This document shows, piece after piece, positions 46,046 to 59,225 of a stretch of DNA of 64,000 bases. The DNA comes from Nageia nagi (taxonomy: Eukaryota; Pinophyta), in contig JBITNC010000001.1 in NCBI GenBank assembly GCA_050084985.1, forward strand, positions 174,778,001 through 174,842,000, in the 5' to 3' direction. Under the pieces are notes generated by a model, which saw only the letters and a program-made list of their open reading frames with translations, was not told the origin of the DNA and ran no database searches. Positions within the stretch are counted from its first letter, which is position 1. Every line of letters begins with the position of its first letter. The position numbers were made by a program, and so were the translations under genes.

Positions 46046-46879
46046 CCACTTTGAATATATTTTAATGCTTTTGAGATAAAAAAAAATCAAAGCATGAATT
46101 CAAAGTATAATAAGAAAAGTATGAAAATAATCCCTAAAATGTTATGACATTGTAGAAGCTTTGGATGCCCTAGTTTTTTGCTTCTATTATGCCCACTCTT
46201 TGACTTGGTTTCAACATGATGGACCTCTCATCATAGGAGCAATCTAAGGCAAAGAAAAAGGTACCTAAAAAGAGTTTAGATAAGAAATGTATTACACAAT
46301 ATATATCAAATATAAACATTAAACATCATGATATGGAAATTATGATAAGAAAAATAAAACCTATCCTTAGTGAATTACTTGCCAAGATTTGATGAGTATG
46401 ATAAATAATTTAGATTAATTGGCTTGGTTTCCCAAGCCACCATATTTCCATGGATTTTGATATGATTGACCCTTCCTTACAAAGGTACCAAATGATAGGA
46501 TTGACACTTCCTTCCAAAGGTATAAAAGGATAAGAATAATCAACTTAGTTTTCTAATCCACCATGTTTTCATGGATTTATTGATAAGAGTGCCCCTTCCT
46601 TACAAAGGAGGTCAATGATATAAACAAAAAAATACCATATTGACATGTTTTGATAAGCATTTTTGTATGAAAAGTATATCAAATTAAAAGAATGGAATAT
46701 ATTTTTTGTTGATTGATAGTTATAGGGAAGAGATAATCAATTTTTGAACCTTTTTTTATCACTTGAATCTAGATACATTGCTAGGAATGCAGTAATGTCA
46801 CCAAATTATAGCCTTGATTTCCTAAAATGTTAGTACAAAAATATGAAGATATGCATAAGTATATGAAAAAGATCATACA

Positions 46880-48270
46880 TAAATCTTTTTCAAATTTATA
46901 ACATTGATTGGATTGCATTCTTATTTACCTTTATTTTTTTATAATTTATGCATACCTTTTCCATTATTTGCAATGATAATTTAATGACCTATCTAGTTAG
47001 GTTTGAACTTGCATTTATTTTCATTTTCCATAGCTTTATTGTTGGCAAGGTTTTCTTTTAAGACTAGGTCACCAACTTTGAACTATTTAGGATTGATCAT
47101 TTTGCTATAGGCTTTTTGAATTCTATAATGGTAAACACAAAGGTATTCTAGAGAATTACCAAATTTTTCATTTAGTACTTCTAGTTGGTCTAATCTAGCT
47201 TTTCTTCTATCCTCATCTAGAATGAGGCCATCTAGTGACACATGAAGAGATGGAATTTCTAGCTCAAAGGGGACTATTCCTTCATCACCATACATTAATG
47301 AAAAAGGATTTTTCCCTATTGAATTACTTATACTTATTTTATAGGCCCAAAAATAATAAGGGAGTTGTTCATGCCAATCTTTACCATGCTTTATAATAGT
47401 TTTGGATAGGATACCCTTAATGACTTTGTTAGAAGATTCAGCTTGACCATTACCTTAGTGGTAATATGTGGTATAGAAATTTTATTCAATTTTATATTTA
47501 GCACAAAATTACTTAATTTAATTCCCTTTAAAGCTAGTACCATTATCCATGAACAATTTAGAAGGCACACCATATCTAGAAATGATAAACTCAACAAGAA
47601 ATTCAACAATCTTTCCTCCTTTTACAAACTTCATAGGTATATATTCCACCTATTTTGTGAGGTATTATGTAGCTATAATGATATACTTATGTACATCTCT
47701 TGAAATAGAGTTAATTTTACTAATAAAATCAAATGCCAAAAATAAAAAGGCCAAGGAGATATAATAGAATGCAAAGCATGAGCAAGAGAAGGTTGAAGAC
47801 TAGCATTCTTTTAACATTGTTCACATTTCTTGATATGAAATTTAAAATATTCAATCATATTAGGCCAATAATAACCTAAATAAAGAAATTTTTGATAAAT
47901 TAATTTAGCACTAAAGAATCCTTCACTTTCACCATCATGATCTTGGTGAACGGCCATGTCTACTTCGTGCCTCATTAAACATCTAAGAAGAACACCATCA
48001 AAAGATCTTCTATACAACAAATCACACAGGATGACATATTTAGTTGCTAGCTTTTTAATTCTAATTCTAGAATTATGATCAAAGGTAATAGGAATAACAC
48101 CATATTTAATATAATTGAAAACATTTTGATACCATTCACATGCATTGATACAAATAGTAGAAAAGCAATGATCCTCAATGAAATCTTCAACAACAAAATC
48201 ATGAGAAGGCTTACCAATATTTTTTATTATGATAATGGTCTCTTCATCATATATGGAAATAGGAACAAGG
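46880..48270 (-). pseudogene. Gypsy family A integrase relic
   Basis: Minus-strand parts in order: zinc-binding region (LLRCLMRHEVDMAVHQDHDG, then FHIKKCEQC at 47815), catalytic core with LFMDNGTSF and GNGQAESSNK (Asp and Glu of the triad) around 47540-47430, YYFWAYKISISNSIGKNPFS, and LMYGDEGIVPFELEIPSLHV at 47295. The C-terminal region keeps FKVGDLVLKEN. Stops are again mostly Gln or Trp positions. Confidence 0.82.
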
Positions 48271-49360
48271 GAAGTAGCACTAACCATAGCATCATCGTAT
48301 TTGTTGTTGTCTCTTAGAATGTTGTTAATTTCATACTCATTGAAGTAGATAAAGAGATTCTCCACCATTTTCTTGTATGGTTTCAACTTGGGATATTTGG
48401 TGTTCTAGATGTTGGACACTTACTTCACAATGAGTTGATAATCACCAAAAATTTTGATCTTTTGTTACTTTCAAAAGTATTGCATCCTTCAGACTTAAAA
48501 TCAAAGCCTCATATTTTACTATATTGTTAGTGCAATCAAATCTTAAATGGTAATATATATGGATAACATAACCATGAGGATTGATAAGAATAATTAATTT
48601 CCCTTATTCATGAATGCAATTAGAACTATCAAATAATATATTCCATTCATCATTTTCTATGAAACCAACAAAAACTTGTAGGAATTAAGACTCAAGAAGA
48701 AAGAGGTAGTGTAGGGATCCAATGGTAGCACTTGGTTCAATGATGTTTTGGCTATCCACTTCATCTAGAAACTATTCATGCATGTTGTATGCTCCATTTC
48801 AAGGATTATTAGCAATGAAATCTACTATATCCTATCCCTTTATTGAATTTTAAGTGATAAAGACCAAATCAAATTCTTGAAGCAACATTATTCCCTTGGA
48901 ATCCCTTCTGTATAGGTAGGAATTGGACATGAGATATCTAAGAGGATCAGTTTGAGCTATGAAATAGGTTGTATTTCCAATCATGTAATGTCTTAACTTT
49001 TCAATTGATAATACTATAGCAAAACACATCTTTTTCATTAGAGTGTACCTTGTCTTATAATCAAGTCTTACTAATATCATAGATTACCCTTTCCTTGTTA
49101 TTGTTATCCTTTTGAGCTAGAATTTCCCTTAATGCACTTAATGTTGCTAAAACATAAAGTAATAAACTCTTTTATAAATTATAAGGGGCTAAAACTAGAA
49201 CATTAATAAGATACCTTTTGATGTTATCCAAATCCTTTTAACACTTTTCATACCAAATGAATTTCTCACTTTTTTTAGCAAATGAGAAAATGGAAAAGTC
49301 ATATATGCTAGCTGAGCAATGAACCTTATGATTGCACCACTACATTTTGTCCATTTTACA
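48270..49360 (-). pseudogene. Gypsy family A RNase H plus archaeal-type RNase H relic
   Basis: On the minus strand the first RNase H reads SLLLYVLATLSALREILAQK, then MKKMCFAIVLSIEKLRHYMI and YFIAQTDPLRYLMSNS (49220-48930). The archaeal-type RNase H follows: EWNILFDSSNCIHE, DCTNNIVKYEALILSLKD and NNKYDDAMVSATSLVP (48640-48270). In it the catalytic Glu of AEYEAL has become Lys (VKYEAL), a G-to-A type change. Upstream RT palm motifs are missing. Confidence 0.8.
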
Positions 49361-50389
49361 TCAACCCATATGTCATAAAAATGATTTTTGATTCCTTAAC
49401 ACTAGATATGTTATTTTTTGAAAATCTATGTCAAAGTAAATTTTGTCATTTTTTTAATGTTTATGTTGACATTTAAGATGATGCATTAATTGATGTATTA
49501 TTTTTACATTATACTTTATGCATATGTTAACATATTATGTTGGCATTATTTTGATGCTATGGTTGACTCTTCATGTGACACTTTTTTAACTCTTTTATTG
49601 ACATTTTATATTATGCTTTTTTACTTTAAATTTTAATAATTCAACTAGGATACATATTTATATGTTTTGACATTTGAAATGATTACATATGGCATTTATT
49701 AAGCCTTCAAATATGAAAATTACCAATTATTACAACACCTCCACTTTGATCAAAAATAAAACTATAGTGGATGCATATTTTCTAATTTTAACTAGGCTAG
49801 AATGAAGAATTGCTTGAAAGAAAATCAAATCTAGGCTTTATATGATGAAGATGATGAAATGCCTCATTATTATGCTCTTATTAATAATTTCATATCATTA
49901 CATTTGTTCAATGTGCAAATGAGCTAGTTAGAAAAACCCATCATGGTGAGAATGTAATTAAGTGTGAAAAATCTTGATTATGGAGGGCTTGCGGAGAATT
50001 CAAGATTGGAAGAAAAATGATTTTATCCTCCCACTATAGATTTAATTTAAATCAAGCATATGGATTTCATTCCTCTAATAATATGGATGATTCTTTCATG
50101 TTGTATTTAGGTGAAAGCGATCATACCCATTTGGGATTAAACTCATCTACTCCTAATTCCAAGGTGAACTGTTACATATGTAGTACATACGTATGTATGT
50201 ATGAATGAATGAAATAAATGCACTAAGATACAAGGCATTATGTATCTAGATCAATGGTTTATTATTATAAATACTTAAAGTGAAAATGTAATATGTAAAT
50301 TACAAAATATTAATAAAAATACTATAATTAAAATATATATAATATTTAATTCATCAAATGTACATGTAATATTTCAATCATCATTCTCA
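49361..50389. other. AT-rich stretch with short microsatellite
   Basis: No supported gene. At about 50183-50212 there is a short GTATGTATGTATGAATGAATG-type run of four-base repeats. Some of this may be the 3' end of the CACTA element. Confidence 0.45.
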
Positions 50390-53300
50390 TTTTTATCAAG
50401 AATATGTACAACATGTTTCCCTCTAGGATCACAATCAATTACAAACCACATATTTTCTTCTAGTACATATGGACAAAACAATATTTAACTATAATGTTGT
50501 GGTAAAATATAGGGCTCTTTTTCTTGAGTTAAATATCATGTGGAGTCGATTGCATGATAACCACTAGGCATATTATGCAAAAAATTTCTTCTATTTACAA
50601 ATTTTTTGAACCATTTACATTTAAATACTACACACTTAAATTATCTAAAATTTAATTATAGGATTTCTTGAATTTTTTTAACATATTGTATTTTTCCTTC
50701 TATCAAGTTTGTATCTTTTGTACTTGCAAAACTTACTTGATCAAAATCAACAATCACTCTATAGTGTTGACCATAATCTTTCTTTCCAATTCTAAAGTGT
50801 TGAGCATAATCCTACATTGTATGGAAAGATAATGTCTGCACATGTTTATATGTAAAGATTATATTAGTGAAAGCATTATATCTATATTAACAACAACTAT
50901 ATTATAGAAAAAATTAAACTTAAGTCCATATGAATTAATGAATAATTACCTCATAATTGCATCCATTAGCATTATCTAAAGCATCTTCATAGGTTTTTTC
51001 TTCTACACTTTCAGCTAATTTCTCTTCAATTATTTATTTTATCCATGACCTTGAACATTATTTGGCCAGTTTTTTATCCTTAGATGTGGAGGTATACGTG
51101 TGCTCCTTATATTTTCACTACGAAACAAAATATGTTGTGAAAGAATTGCATTTCTTTTACTTTCATATGATTCAATCTATTATTTACAACATTCTATTTT
51201 CATCATGACAAAATGGTTTATAGATTCATACATGTCATGATCTATAATTTTTTGATGACATAAAATGAACTTGTTAGTAACTATTGATTAGATTAAATCA
51301 TAGTAAATGAAAATATTTAATTGATAAAATAATTGGATTGACATGTAAAAAAAATTTTGAAATAAATAAATATATTGATATAGTATTTTACTAAATTTTA
51401 CCTTGAGGTAAGTCATATTTTTTAATAATAACATCCTCTAGGTCTTCAGCAATACCTTCCTCAAAGGATCTTATCCAACATTTTTCCTCATTTTCTTGGT
51501 ACTTTTCCAACCAATCCAAAGGAGATGCATATTTAGGAGTTTCTGTGTGATCAGTATGAACATTAAATAATGATTCATATTTCAAAATTCATGATCCAAT
51601 GGTAAATACTTTCTATGGCCAAGGTATTCCATCTTCTATAAGTGTTTTGAATATCTTACTATGAGATATTTTTCACACCATGGAAAAGTATGATAACCTT
51701 TTGTACAAAAGCTTGTAATACATTTTTATTATAGAATACAATATTATCTAATTTGTGAAATTAAATATTTATAATATATTATTTTATTATACATGTAAAT
51801 GTAATAAAAAAATTTATATGCATACCTAAACAAACACTAAGGCCTAGATAATCATGTATAGTCTAACATAATATGCCATATAATGTGAATAATGCTTGTT
51901 GGATGGGTCTACTTATATCAATCACATTTTGAATTCCATTTCATAATTACATAAATTCATCAATAAATGGTTCAAGGTAGATATCGATATTTTTCACCTA
52001 ATGTGGTCCAAAAACTAAAAGAGTTAACATCAAATGTTCCTTTTTCAAGGACATATATGGAGGTATGTTATAATTTATTATAACAACAAGACACATTGAA
52101 TAATTAGATGATTGTATGGGATGTGAATTGACATCATCAAATGCTAAACCCAACTTGATACTTCTAGGTTCATCCCAATATTTATCGAACCACATATTTT
52201 TTATATGTTTCATTGCTCTTGAATCTTCAAGAATGCGTAATACATCATCTTCATTTTTATTTTTTGCATGCCAATCCATATATTATGCAAGTGACTCACA
52301 CTTATACATTATTCTCCATAGTTCTTGAATGTTATCTATTTGCACCACACTTTGGACATACACTCAATTTTTCATATGTTCTTATATATAATACTCAATC
52401 ATTAATACAAACATGGTATGAAACACATTATACCCCTACATCTTTCAAAAAATTTCATACTTTTCTACATGAATAAGGGATGACATTGTCACTTGGAAGC
52501 AACTTTTAGTAACCTATAATACAAATAAAATCATAAAATTATTATGTATATAATAAACAAAGATTAAAAAATGTCTTATAATTTATAAAAATGAAAAAAA
52601 TTATAAAAATAAATACATACTTTATAATATCATTTACACTTGTACTTAGCCATCCATTTTTAGCCTTTATATTTACAATAAGTAGGAGCACTTCCAACTT
52701 AAAAATACATGCTCCATTATATAGTATTTTGTTAGCAGTGTACGTGCTATCATTTTCAAAATTACCTTCTTTTACATCATCAATGTATAAACATTCTGAA
52801 TCTTTTGTTTATGATGTTGCATTTCCACACATACCATATTTAGCCATACTAAAGAAATATGATGTTAATATACTCCAATCTATTATATTGTAAATTAGCC
52901 CACAAAATGACATCAACTATTCTTTTTCAGTATGTGGATGAACTTACACATTTGATAATATAAACAAACACATGCCCACCTTAAGTATATTATAAGATTT
53001 GATCATATAATAATGACCATAATAAGTGAATTATTCATAAGCTTTTATAAAAGGTTTTCTAATTGGCTATGCACCATGTGCCTTGTGATCATAAGTAGAT
53101 TTATATAAATGTACATAATTATATTCTAAATGAAAATCACCAACACTCTCAATTGGTAGCTCAATTGGCTCAACATTTGGTAGTAATTAATGAATTCATC
53201 CTTCATTTCTTATTCTTATGCATTATTTTGCTCTATCTTCATCTAATTATTTTACATATTCTAGTATTTTAAGCCTAAAATTCTCTTTTATATGTTCAAC

Positions 53301-53580
53301 ACATCTAGTAGGTTCAACAAGACTAATGGGATCTTACTAAACTGTAAGAGGTAATGCTCCCTTTATAATTGGTAGACCATCAATATCATAAAAATGTATT
53401 TCTACATATCCCCTTTGATGTTTTTACCAACCCTTACATCCTGAACACCCACATATAACAAATTTTCTATAATAAATAGTGATAGGGCCACTAAATCCTT
53501 CTATTGCATTATCATCCATTGGTTTAGTCCTTGAAAATGCATATCATGTTGAGTACAACTTTATGGCTACATTATCTATT
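50390..53580 (-). pseudogene. CACTA (En/Spm) transposon TNP2 transposase relic with DUF4216
   Basis: Minus strand, in family order. Near 52740-52650 ANKILYNGACIFKLEVLLL matches the TNP2 N-terminal region, followed by the Cys-pair segment SVCPKCGANR near 52360. The Transposase_21 core runs MDWHAKNKNEDDVLRILEDS, then PRSIKLGLAFDDVNSHPI, SSNYSMCLVVIINYNIPPYM and HLMLTLLVFGPH (52279-51998). IYLEPFIDEF and TIHDYLGLSVCLG follow (51985-51830), then LGHRKYLPLDHEF (about 51620). DUF4216 is clear at 50650-50400 (CVVFKCKWFKKFVN, EPYILPQHYS). The exon-like stretch 53580-52900 has a Cys motif CGCSGCKGW but is unassigned. Stops interrupt all parts. I did not find the CACTA terminal repeats. Confidence 0.82.
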
Positions 53581-53909
53581 CTAGTTAAAGACTTAATCAA
53601 GGTTAATTAGAATTTTCATTGGGATTAATATAAACATCAATATAAATAAGATAATTATTCATCAATAATTTGAAAATAAAATTAAATAGTCAATCATGCT
53701 AATTAATTACCTCACAATCATCATCATCCTCTAAATATGAAGATTAGAGATGATCTTGTAAGAATACCCACAATATTAACTAGTTAATAAATGCATATAA
53801 TTTCATCAAAGTGACAATTTAATTCATCTTACATTTCTACTTATATAATAAAATTTGATTATACATTTATGATATATACTTCATTTTCATTTGAAGATAT
53901 ATATGTATG

Positions 53910-54760
53910 TGTAGACATCCAAAAATGATCCCTTGTTCAAAAAATGAATAAAAAGGGATCAAATTTAACATAAAATTATATAAAAGGATAATATTTGGTG
54001 ATTGCACTGAGTCACTAGCGATTCATCCTAGCCTCCAACATATGATACCAAATCATCAATGACTTTGTATTTAACAAAGCTAAATCAGGATTTAAGCTCA
54101 TAGTTAGCCAAAACTCAAATTAGAAGATTGCACATGTTGTTATGCTCATCATCCAACCAGGTAAATAATGACTAAGATTAATTTTAGGGATTAGATAGAA
54201 TTTGACACCTAATTTATATCCCTAAAATTAACAAGTGCAACAAACTCAAAAACCTATAAGTAAAGCCTCTACCATTCAACAAAGGGACCCTCCTAAAGAG
54301 TAAAATTATGTTTTCAAATTTCCTTTAGAGACTAGTGTAAGTTACTTCATGATATTATTGATATTTCATGATTATTGAATGTTGTATTTTTTATGAGCAG
54401 GTATATTTTATGTGTTATTTTTGGCATGTGTGTAGGGTCCATAGGTGCTAAATATCAAAGTTATTAAGATACATCAAATTGAGAATAATCCAAATTAGAG
54501 AATTAGAGTTTGAAGAATCAAGAAAAAGATATAAAAATCAACAAATCCCATCAAGTGCAAAAATGCTAGCAATTCACATCGGATGCCAATGATTAGAGGG
54601 AAACATCAAATACTATACCCTGATCACTAGCAACTTTGTCAAAAGCCCAAAAAAGTAAAAAAGTCTCATTTTATATAAAAATCCCTTTTCAAATAAGGCA
54701 TTAGATCTTGAGATCCACATTGTAAAAACTTAGGTTATATCTAAAATTAATAAAATATGC
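53910..54760 (+). repeat. Probable solo LTR related to the Tat LTR at 14099
   Basis: Starts TGTAGACATCCAAAAATGAT, parallel to TGTAGACACCTAAAAATGTC at 14099. It keeps the order of landmarks: TCACTAGCGATT-type motifs, a TATAAGTA.. box with AAGGGACCC downstream, and GGCATGTGTGTAGG. No adjacent interior is recognisable. Confidence 0.5.
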
Positions 54761-55030
54761 ATTAGTGTTAAATGTATATTTATCTTATTTGCATATAGGT
54801 TGGTTTTTTGGTTAATCATATGTTCTCCTAGGATGAATGTTTGATGTTTTCTAGTCTTCATCAACATGGACTTCATTATTTGATTATTAAATATCTATCC
54901 TCATCTCATGAATTAATGGTGATATAGGATCATCATCGAATAAGACATATTCAGCCCTTCTAGCACTCAATGTATTGATCTCCAAGACAATGATGATGTG
55001 ATATTAATTTTACTAACATGCTTCAATATT
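54761..55030. other. AT-rich spacer, nothing recognised
   Basis: No gene or repeat that I can support between the probable LTR and the telomere-like array. Confidence 0.4.
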
Positions 55031-58000
55031 AACCAATACAATTATAAGTAATATAATTTAGGGTTAAAGTTTTAAGTTTTGAATGTTTAGGGTTTAAGGT
55101 TTAAATAATAATATTTAAGGTTTAGTATCTAGGGTTTAATATTTATGGTCTAGAGTTTAGGATTTAGGGATAAGATTTAATGTTTAGGATATAAGGTTAA
55201 ATGTGTAAGGTTTAAAGTTTAATTAATAGGGTTTAGGACTAAAGTATAAGATTTAAGATTTAAATGTTAGGTTTTAGAGTATAAGGATAGGGTTTAGGGT
55301 TTAAGGTTTAGGGGTTAGCATTTAGAATTCAAGGTTTAAGGTTTAGAGCATAAGTTTTAAAGGTTAGGGTTTAGGGTTTAAGGTTTTCAAGTTAGGGTTT
55401 AAGTTTTAGAGTTTAGAGATTAAGGTTTAAGGGTTAGGGTTTTGGGTTTAGGGTTTAAGGTCTTGGGGTTAAGGTTTAGGGTTTAGGGCTAAAATTTAAT
55501 GTTTAAGGTATAATGTTAAATATGTAAGGTTTAAAGTTTAATTAATAGAATTTAGGATTAAAGTATAAGTTTTAAGATTTAAATGTTAATGTTTATCTTA
55601 TAAGGATAGGGTTTACAATTTAAGGTATAAGGTACATGGTTTAAGGTTTAGGGTTTAAGGTTAAGGTTTAGGGTATAGGATTTAAGGATTTGATTTAGGA
55701 TTATGGTTTTGATTTAGGATTTGGGGTTTAGGTTTTAGGATGTAAAATTTAAGATTTAGAGTTTAGGGTTTAGGATTTATGATTTAGGATTTAAGATTTA
55801 AGGTTTAGGGTTTAGGGTTTAGAGTTTAAGGTTTAAGGGTTAGGGTTTAGGTCAAGATTTAATGTTTAGGGTATAAGGTTAAATGTGTAGGCTTTAAAAT
55901 TTAATTAATAGGGTTTAAGATTGAAGTATAAAGTTTAGGATTTAGAGCATAAGGCTAGGGTTTATGATTTAAAGTATAAGTATAGGGTTAAGGTTTAATA
56001 TTTAGAGTTTAGGGTCAAATGTTTAGGGATTAAGGTTAAGGTTTAGAATATAAGGTTTAAGAACTCAATTTAGGATTTAGGGTTAGGGTTATAATTTAGG
56101 ATTTAAGGTTTAAGGTTTAGGATTTAAGGGTTATGATTTAGGATTTAAGGTTTAAGGTTTAGAGTTTAAGGTTTAGGTTATAGGGTTGAGGGCTAGGATT
56201 TAATATTTGGGTTATAATGTTAAATATGTAAGGTTTAAGGTTTAAGATTTAGGATTTAGGATTTAGGATTTAAGGTTTAAGGTCTAGGGGTTATGGTTTA
56301 TGGTTTATAGTTTAAGGCTTAAGGTTTAGGGATTAAGGTTTATAGTTTAGGGTTTAAGGTTTAGGATTTAAGGTGTAGGGGTTAGGGTTTAGCATTTAGA
56401 ATTTAAGGTTTAGGGTCTAAGATTTAAAGGTTAGGGTTTAGGTTTTAGGTTAAAGGTTAAAGTTTAAGGTTTAATTAGTAATATTTAGGGTTTAAGGTTT
56501 GAATGTTTAAGGTTAAAGATTAAGATTTAGGATTTAATTAATAATGTCTAGAGTTTAGGGTTTAGTGTTTAAGGTTTAGAGTTTAGGGTTTAGGGTTTAA
56601 TGTTTAGGGTTTAGGGTATAGGTGTTAGGGTTTAAGGGTTAAGGTTTAGGGTTAGGATTTAATATTTAAGGTATAAGGTTAAATGTGTAAGGTTGAAATT
56701 TTAATTAATAGGGTTTAGAACTAAAGTATAAGGTTTAAGATTTAAATGTTAAAATTTAGAGTATAAAGCTAGGGTTTTGGGTTTAAGGTTTAGGGATTAA
56801 TGGTTAGGGTTTAGGGTTTAAGTTTTAGGATTTAAAGTTCAGGTTTAAGGTTTAGGGCTAAGATTTAATGTTTAAGGTATAAGGTTAAATGTGTAAGATT
56901 TAAGGTTTAGGGGTTAGGATTTAGAGTTTAGGGTTTAGGGTTTATGATTTAGGGTTTAGGGTTTAAAGTTTAGGGTTTAAGGTTTAGGGGTTAGGGTTTA
57001 GAGTTTAGTGTTTAGTGTTTAAGATTTAAGGTTTATGAGTTAGGGTTTAGGGGTTAGGGTTTATGGCTTAGGGTTTAAGGTTTAGGGTTTAAGATTTAGG
57101 GGTTAGGGTTTAGGGTTTGAATGTTTAGGGTTAAAGGTTAGGAGTTACTTAATAATGTTTAGGGTTTAATATTTAGGGTTTAGAGTTTAAGGTTTAGGGG
57201 TTAGGGTTTAGGGCTAGGATTTAATGTTTTGGGTATATTTAGGGTATATGGTTAGATGTGTAAGGTTCAAAGTTTAATTAATAGAATTTAGAACTAAATT
57301 ATAAGGTTTAAATTTTAAATGTTAAGATTTAGAGTATAAGGCTAGGGTTTAGGGTTTAAGGGTTAGGGTTTAGGGTTTAGGTTTAGGTTTAGATTTTAGG
57401 GATAGAATTTAATATTTAGGTTATAAGGTTAAATATTTAAGGTTTAAGGGTTAGGGTTTAAAGTTTAGGGGTTAGGGTTTAGAGTTTAGGGTTTAATGGT
57501 TAAGGGTTAGGGTTTAGGGTTTATAGTTTAAGCTTTACGAGTTAAGGTTTAAAGTTTAAAGCTAGGATTTAATATTTAAGATATAAGGTTAAATGTATAA
57601 GATTTAATATTTAATTAATAGGGTTCAAGACTAAAGTGTGATTTTTAAGATTTAAATGTTAGGGTTTAAAGTATAAGGCTAGGGTTTAGGTTTTAAAGGT
57701 TAAGGTTTAGGGATAGCATTTAATGTTCAACGGTTAGTGTTTAGGGTTTAGGGTTTAAGGTTTAGGGGATAGGGCTTAGGATTTAGGGTTTAGGGTTTAA
57801 GGTTTAAGGGTTAGAATTTAAGGGTTAGGGTTTAGGATTTAGGGCTAAGCTTTAATGTTTAGGGTATAAGGTTAAATGTGTAAGGTTTAAATTTTAATTA
57901 ATAGGGTTTAGGACTAAAGTATAAGGTTTAATATTTAAATGTTAAAATTTAGAGTATAAGGCTAGGGTTTATGATTTAAGATATATGCTATAGGGTTTAA

Positions 58001-58743
58001 GATTTAATATTGAGGGTTTAGGGTTAAATGTTTAGGGTTTAAAGTTAAGGTTTAGAGTATAGAGTTTAAGAACTCAATTTAGGGTTTAAGGTTTAAGGTT
58101 AGGATTTAATGTTTAGAGTATAATGTTAAATGTGTAAGGTTTAAATCTTAATTAATAGGGTTTAAGATTAAAGTATACATTTTATTATTTAAATATTAGA
58201 GTTTAGAGGTATAAGGCTAGGTTTACAATTTAAGGTATAAGGTATAGAGTTTAAGATTTAATATTTAGGGTTTAAGGTTTAAGGTTAGGATTTAATGTTT
58301 AGAGTATAATGTCAAATGTGTAAGGTTTGAATTTTAATTAATAGGGTTTAAGGTTAAGGTTTAGGGTATATGGTTTAAGGACTTGATTTAGGGTTTGGGG
58401 TTAGGGTTATGATTTAGGATTTGAGGTTTAGGGTTTAGGATGTAGGGTTTAAGGTTTAAGGTTTAGGATTTACGGTTTAAGGTTTAAGATTTAGGGGTTA
58501 GGATTTAGTGTTTATAGTTTAAGGTTTATGGTTTAAGGTTTAGGGGCTAGGGCTTAGGATTTAGGGATAGGATTCAATGTTTAGGGTATAAGACTAGGGA
58601 TTAGGATTTAAGGTATAAGGTATAGGGTTCAAGGTTTAATATTTAGGGTTTACAGTTTAAGGTATAGGGTATATGGTTTAAGAACTTAGTTTAGAGTTTA
58701 GAATTGGTTATAATTTAATATTTAAGGTTTTTGATATAGGTTT
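55031..58743 (+). repeat. Degenerate interstitial telomere-like array (TTTAGGG family)
   Basis: About 3.7 kb is dominated by TTTAGGG and its variants TTTAAGG, TTTAGGA, TTAGGGT and TTTATGG, with the G-rich strand on +. This is the plant (Arabidopsis-type) telomere heptamer in heavily mutated form. A recurrent non-telomeric module with GGTTAAATGTGTAAGG, TTTAATTAATAGGG and GACTAAAGTATAAGG interrupts it; the AATTAATA core occurs at 55221, 55540, 55903, 56536, 56703, 57276, 57613, 57896, 58150 and 58336. The array is bounded on both sides by transposon DNA, so it is interstitial rather than a chromosome end. Confidence 0.92.
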
Positions 58744-59121
58744 TGTTAGAATTTACAATGTAATATTATGTAATATTTCTCTTTAATGTAAATTCATTTA
58801 ATACTTAAAGTATCATTAGATACCTTAAAGTATTAAGGGAATAAAAAATAGAAGGACTAAAAATAGGTATGAGATTAAAAATAGAAAAGAGATTAATTAT
58901 AGAGTGGATTTCTTTTTAAAAAAAGAGCAGAACCTCCCCTTCTCTAGTTACACAATTGTAATGTAAGCTTTGCAATCAATTTCGAGTGTGTGAGAGAGAG
59001 AGAAGAGATAATATTACATTATTTATAATATTAGCTTTAGTTATTATGTTATTATGTTGATGTTGAAAGTACCTTATTGAGATCTTGGTAGATTAGAAGT
59101 TAATTCAAAAAGGGTTAATTT
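58744..59121 (+). repeat. LTR family C, copy 5, inserted in the telomere-like array
   Basis: Starts TGTTAGAATTTACAATGTAA and ends near AAAAAGGGTTAATTTA, matching family-C copies in opposite orientation (shared TTAATGTAAATTCA, AAGTATTAAGGGAATAAAA and ATCTTGGTAGATTAGAAGTTAA). Telomere-like text resumes immediately after, so it is a solo LTR with an internal deletion. Confidence 0.75.
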
Positions 59122-59225
59122 ATTTAGGGTTTAGGGTTTAAGATGTATGGTTTAGGATTTAAGGTTTAAATTTTAGTGTTAAATATTTAAGGTTTAGGGT
59201 TAAACACATTGGTTTAAAGATTTTG
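59122..59225 (+). repeat. Telomere-like array, continuation after LTR insertion
   Basis: TTTAGGGTTTAGGGTTTAAG-type text continues for about 100 bp to the right of the LTR. Confidence 0.8.

Larger units (their letters stand above)
44994..49360 (-). mobile_element. Gypsy family A element (Tat-like), minus strand, 5'-truncated
   Basis: On the minus strand the order is end of RT/tether, RNase H, archaeal-type RNase H, integrase, 3' untranslated region and LTR. The archaeal-type second RNase H places it with the Tat lineage. Recognisable homology begins abruptly at about 49360 within the RT connection segment (RFIAQLAYMTFPFSHLLKK). The RT palm, protease, gag and 5' LTR are absent. Its 3' part matches the fragment at 28150-29474. 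Unlike the first Tat element it has only about 0.85 kb between integrase and LTR, with no room for accessory genes. Confidence 0.8.

Noticed and set aside
55031-58743. True chromosome end
   Set aside because: Heptamers are heavily mutated, a transposon LTR lies inside, and ordinary transposon DNA continues on both sides.
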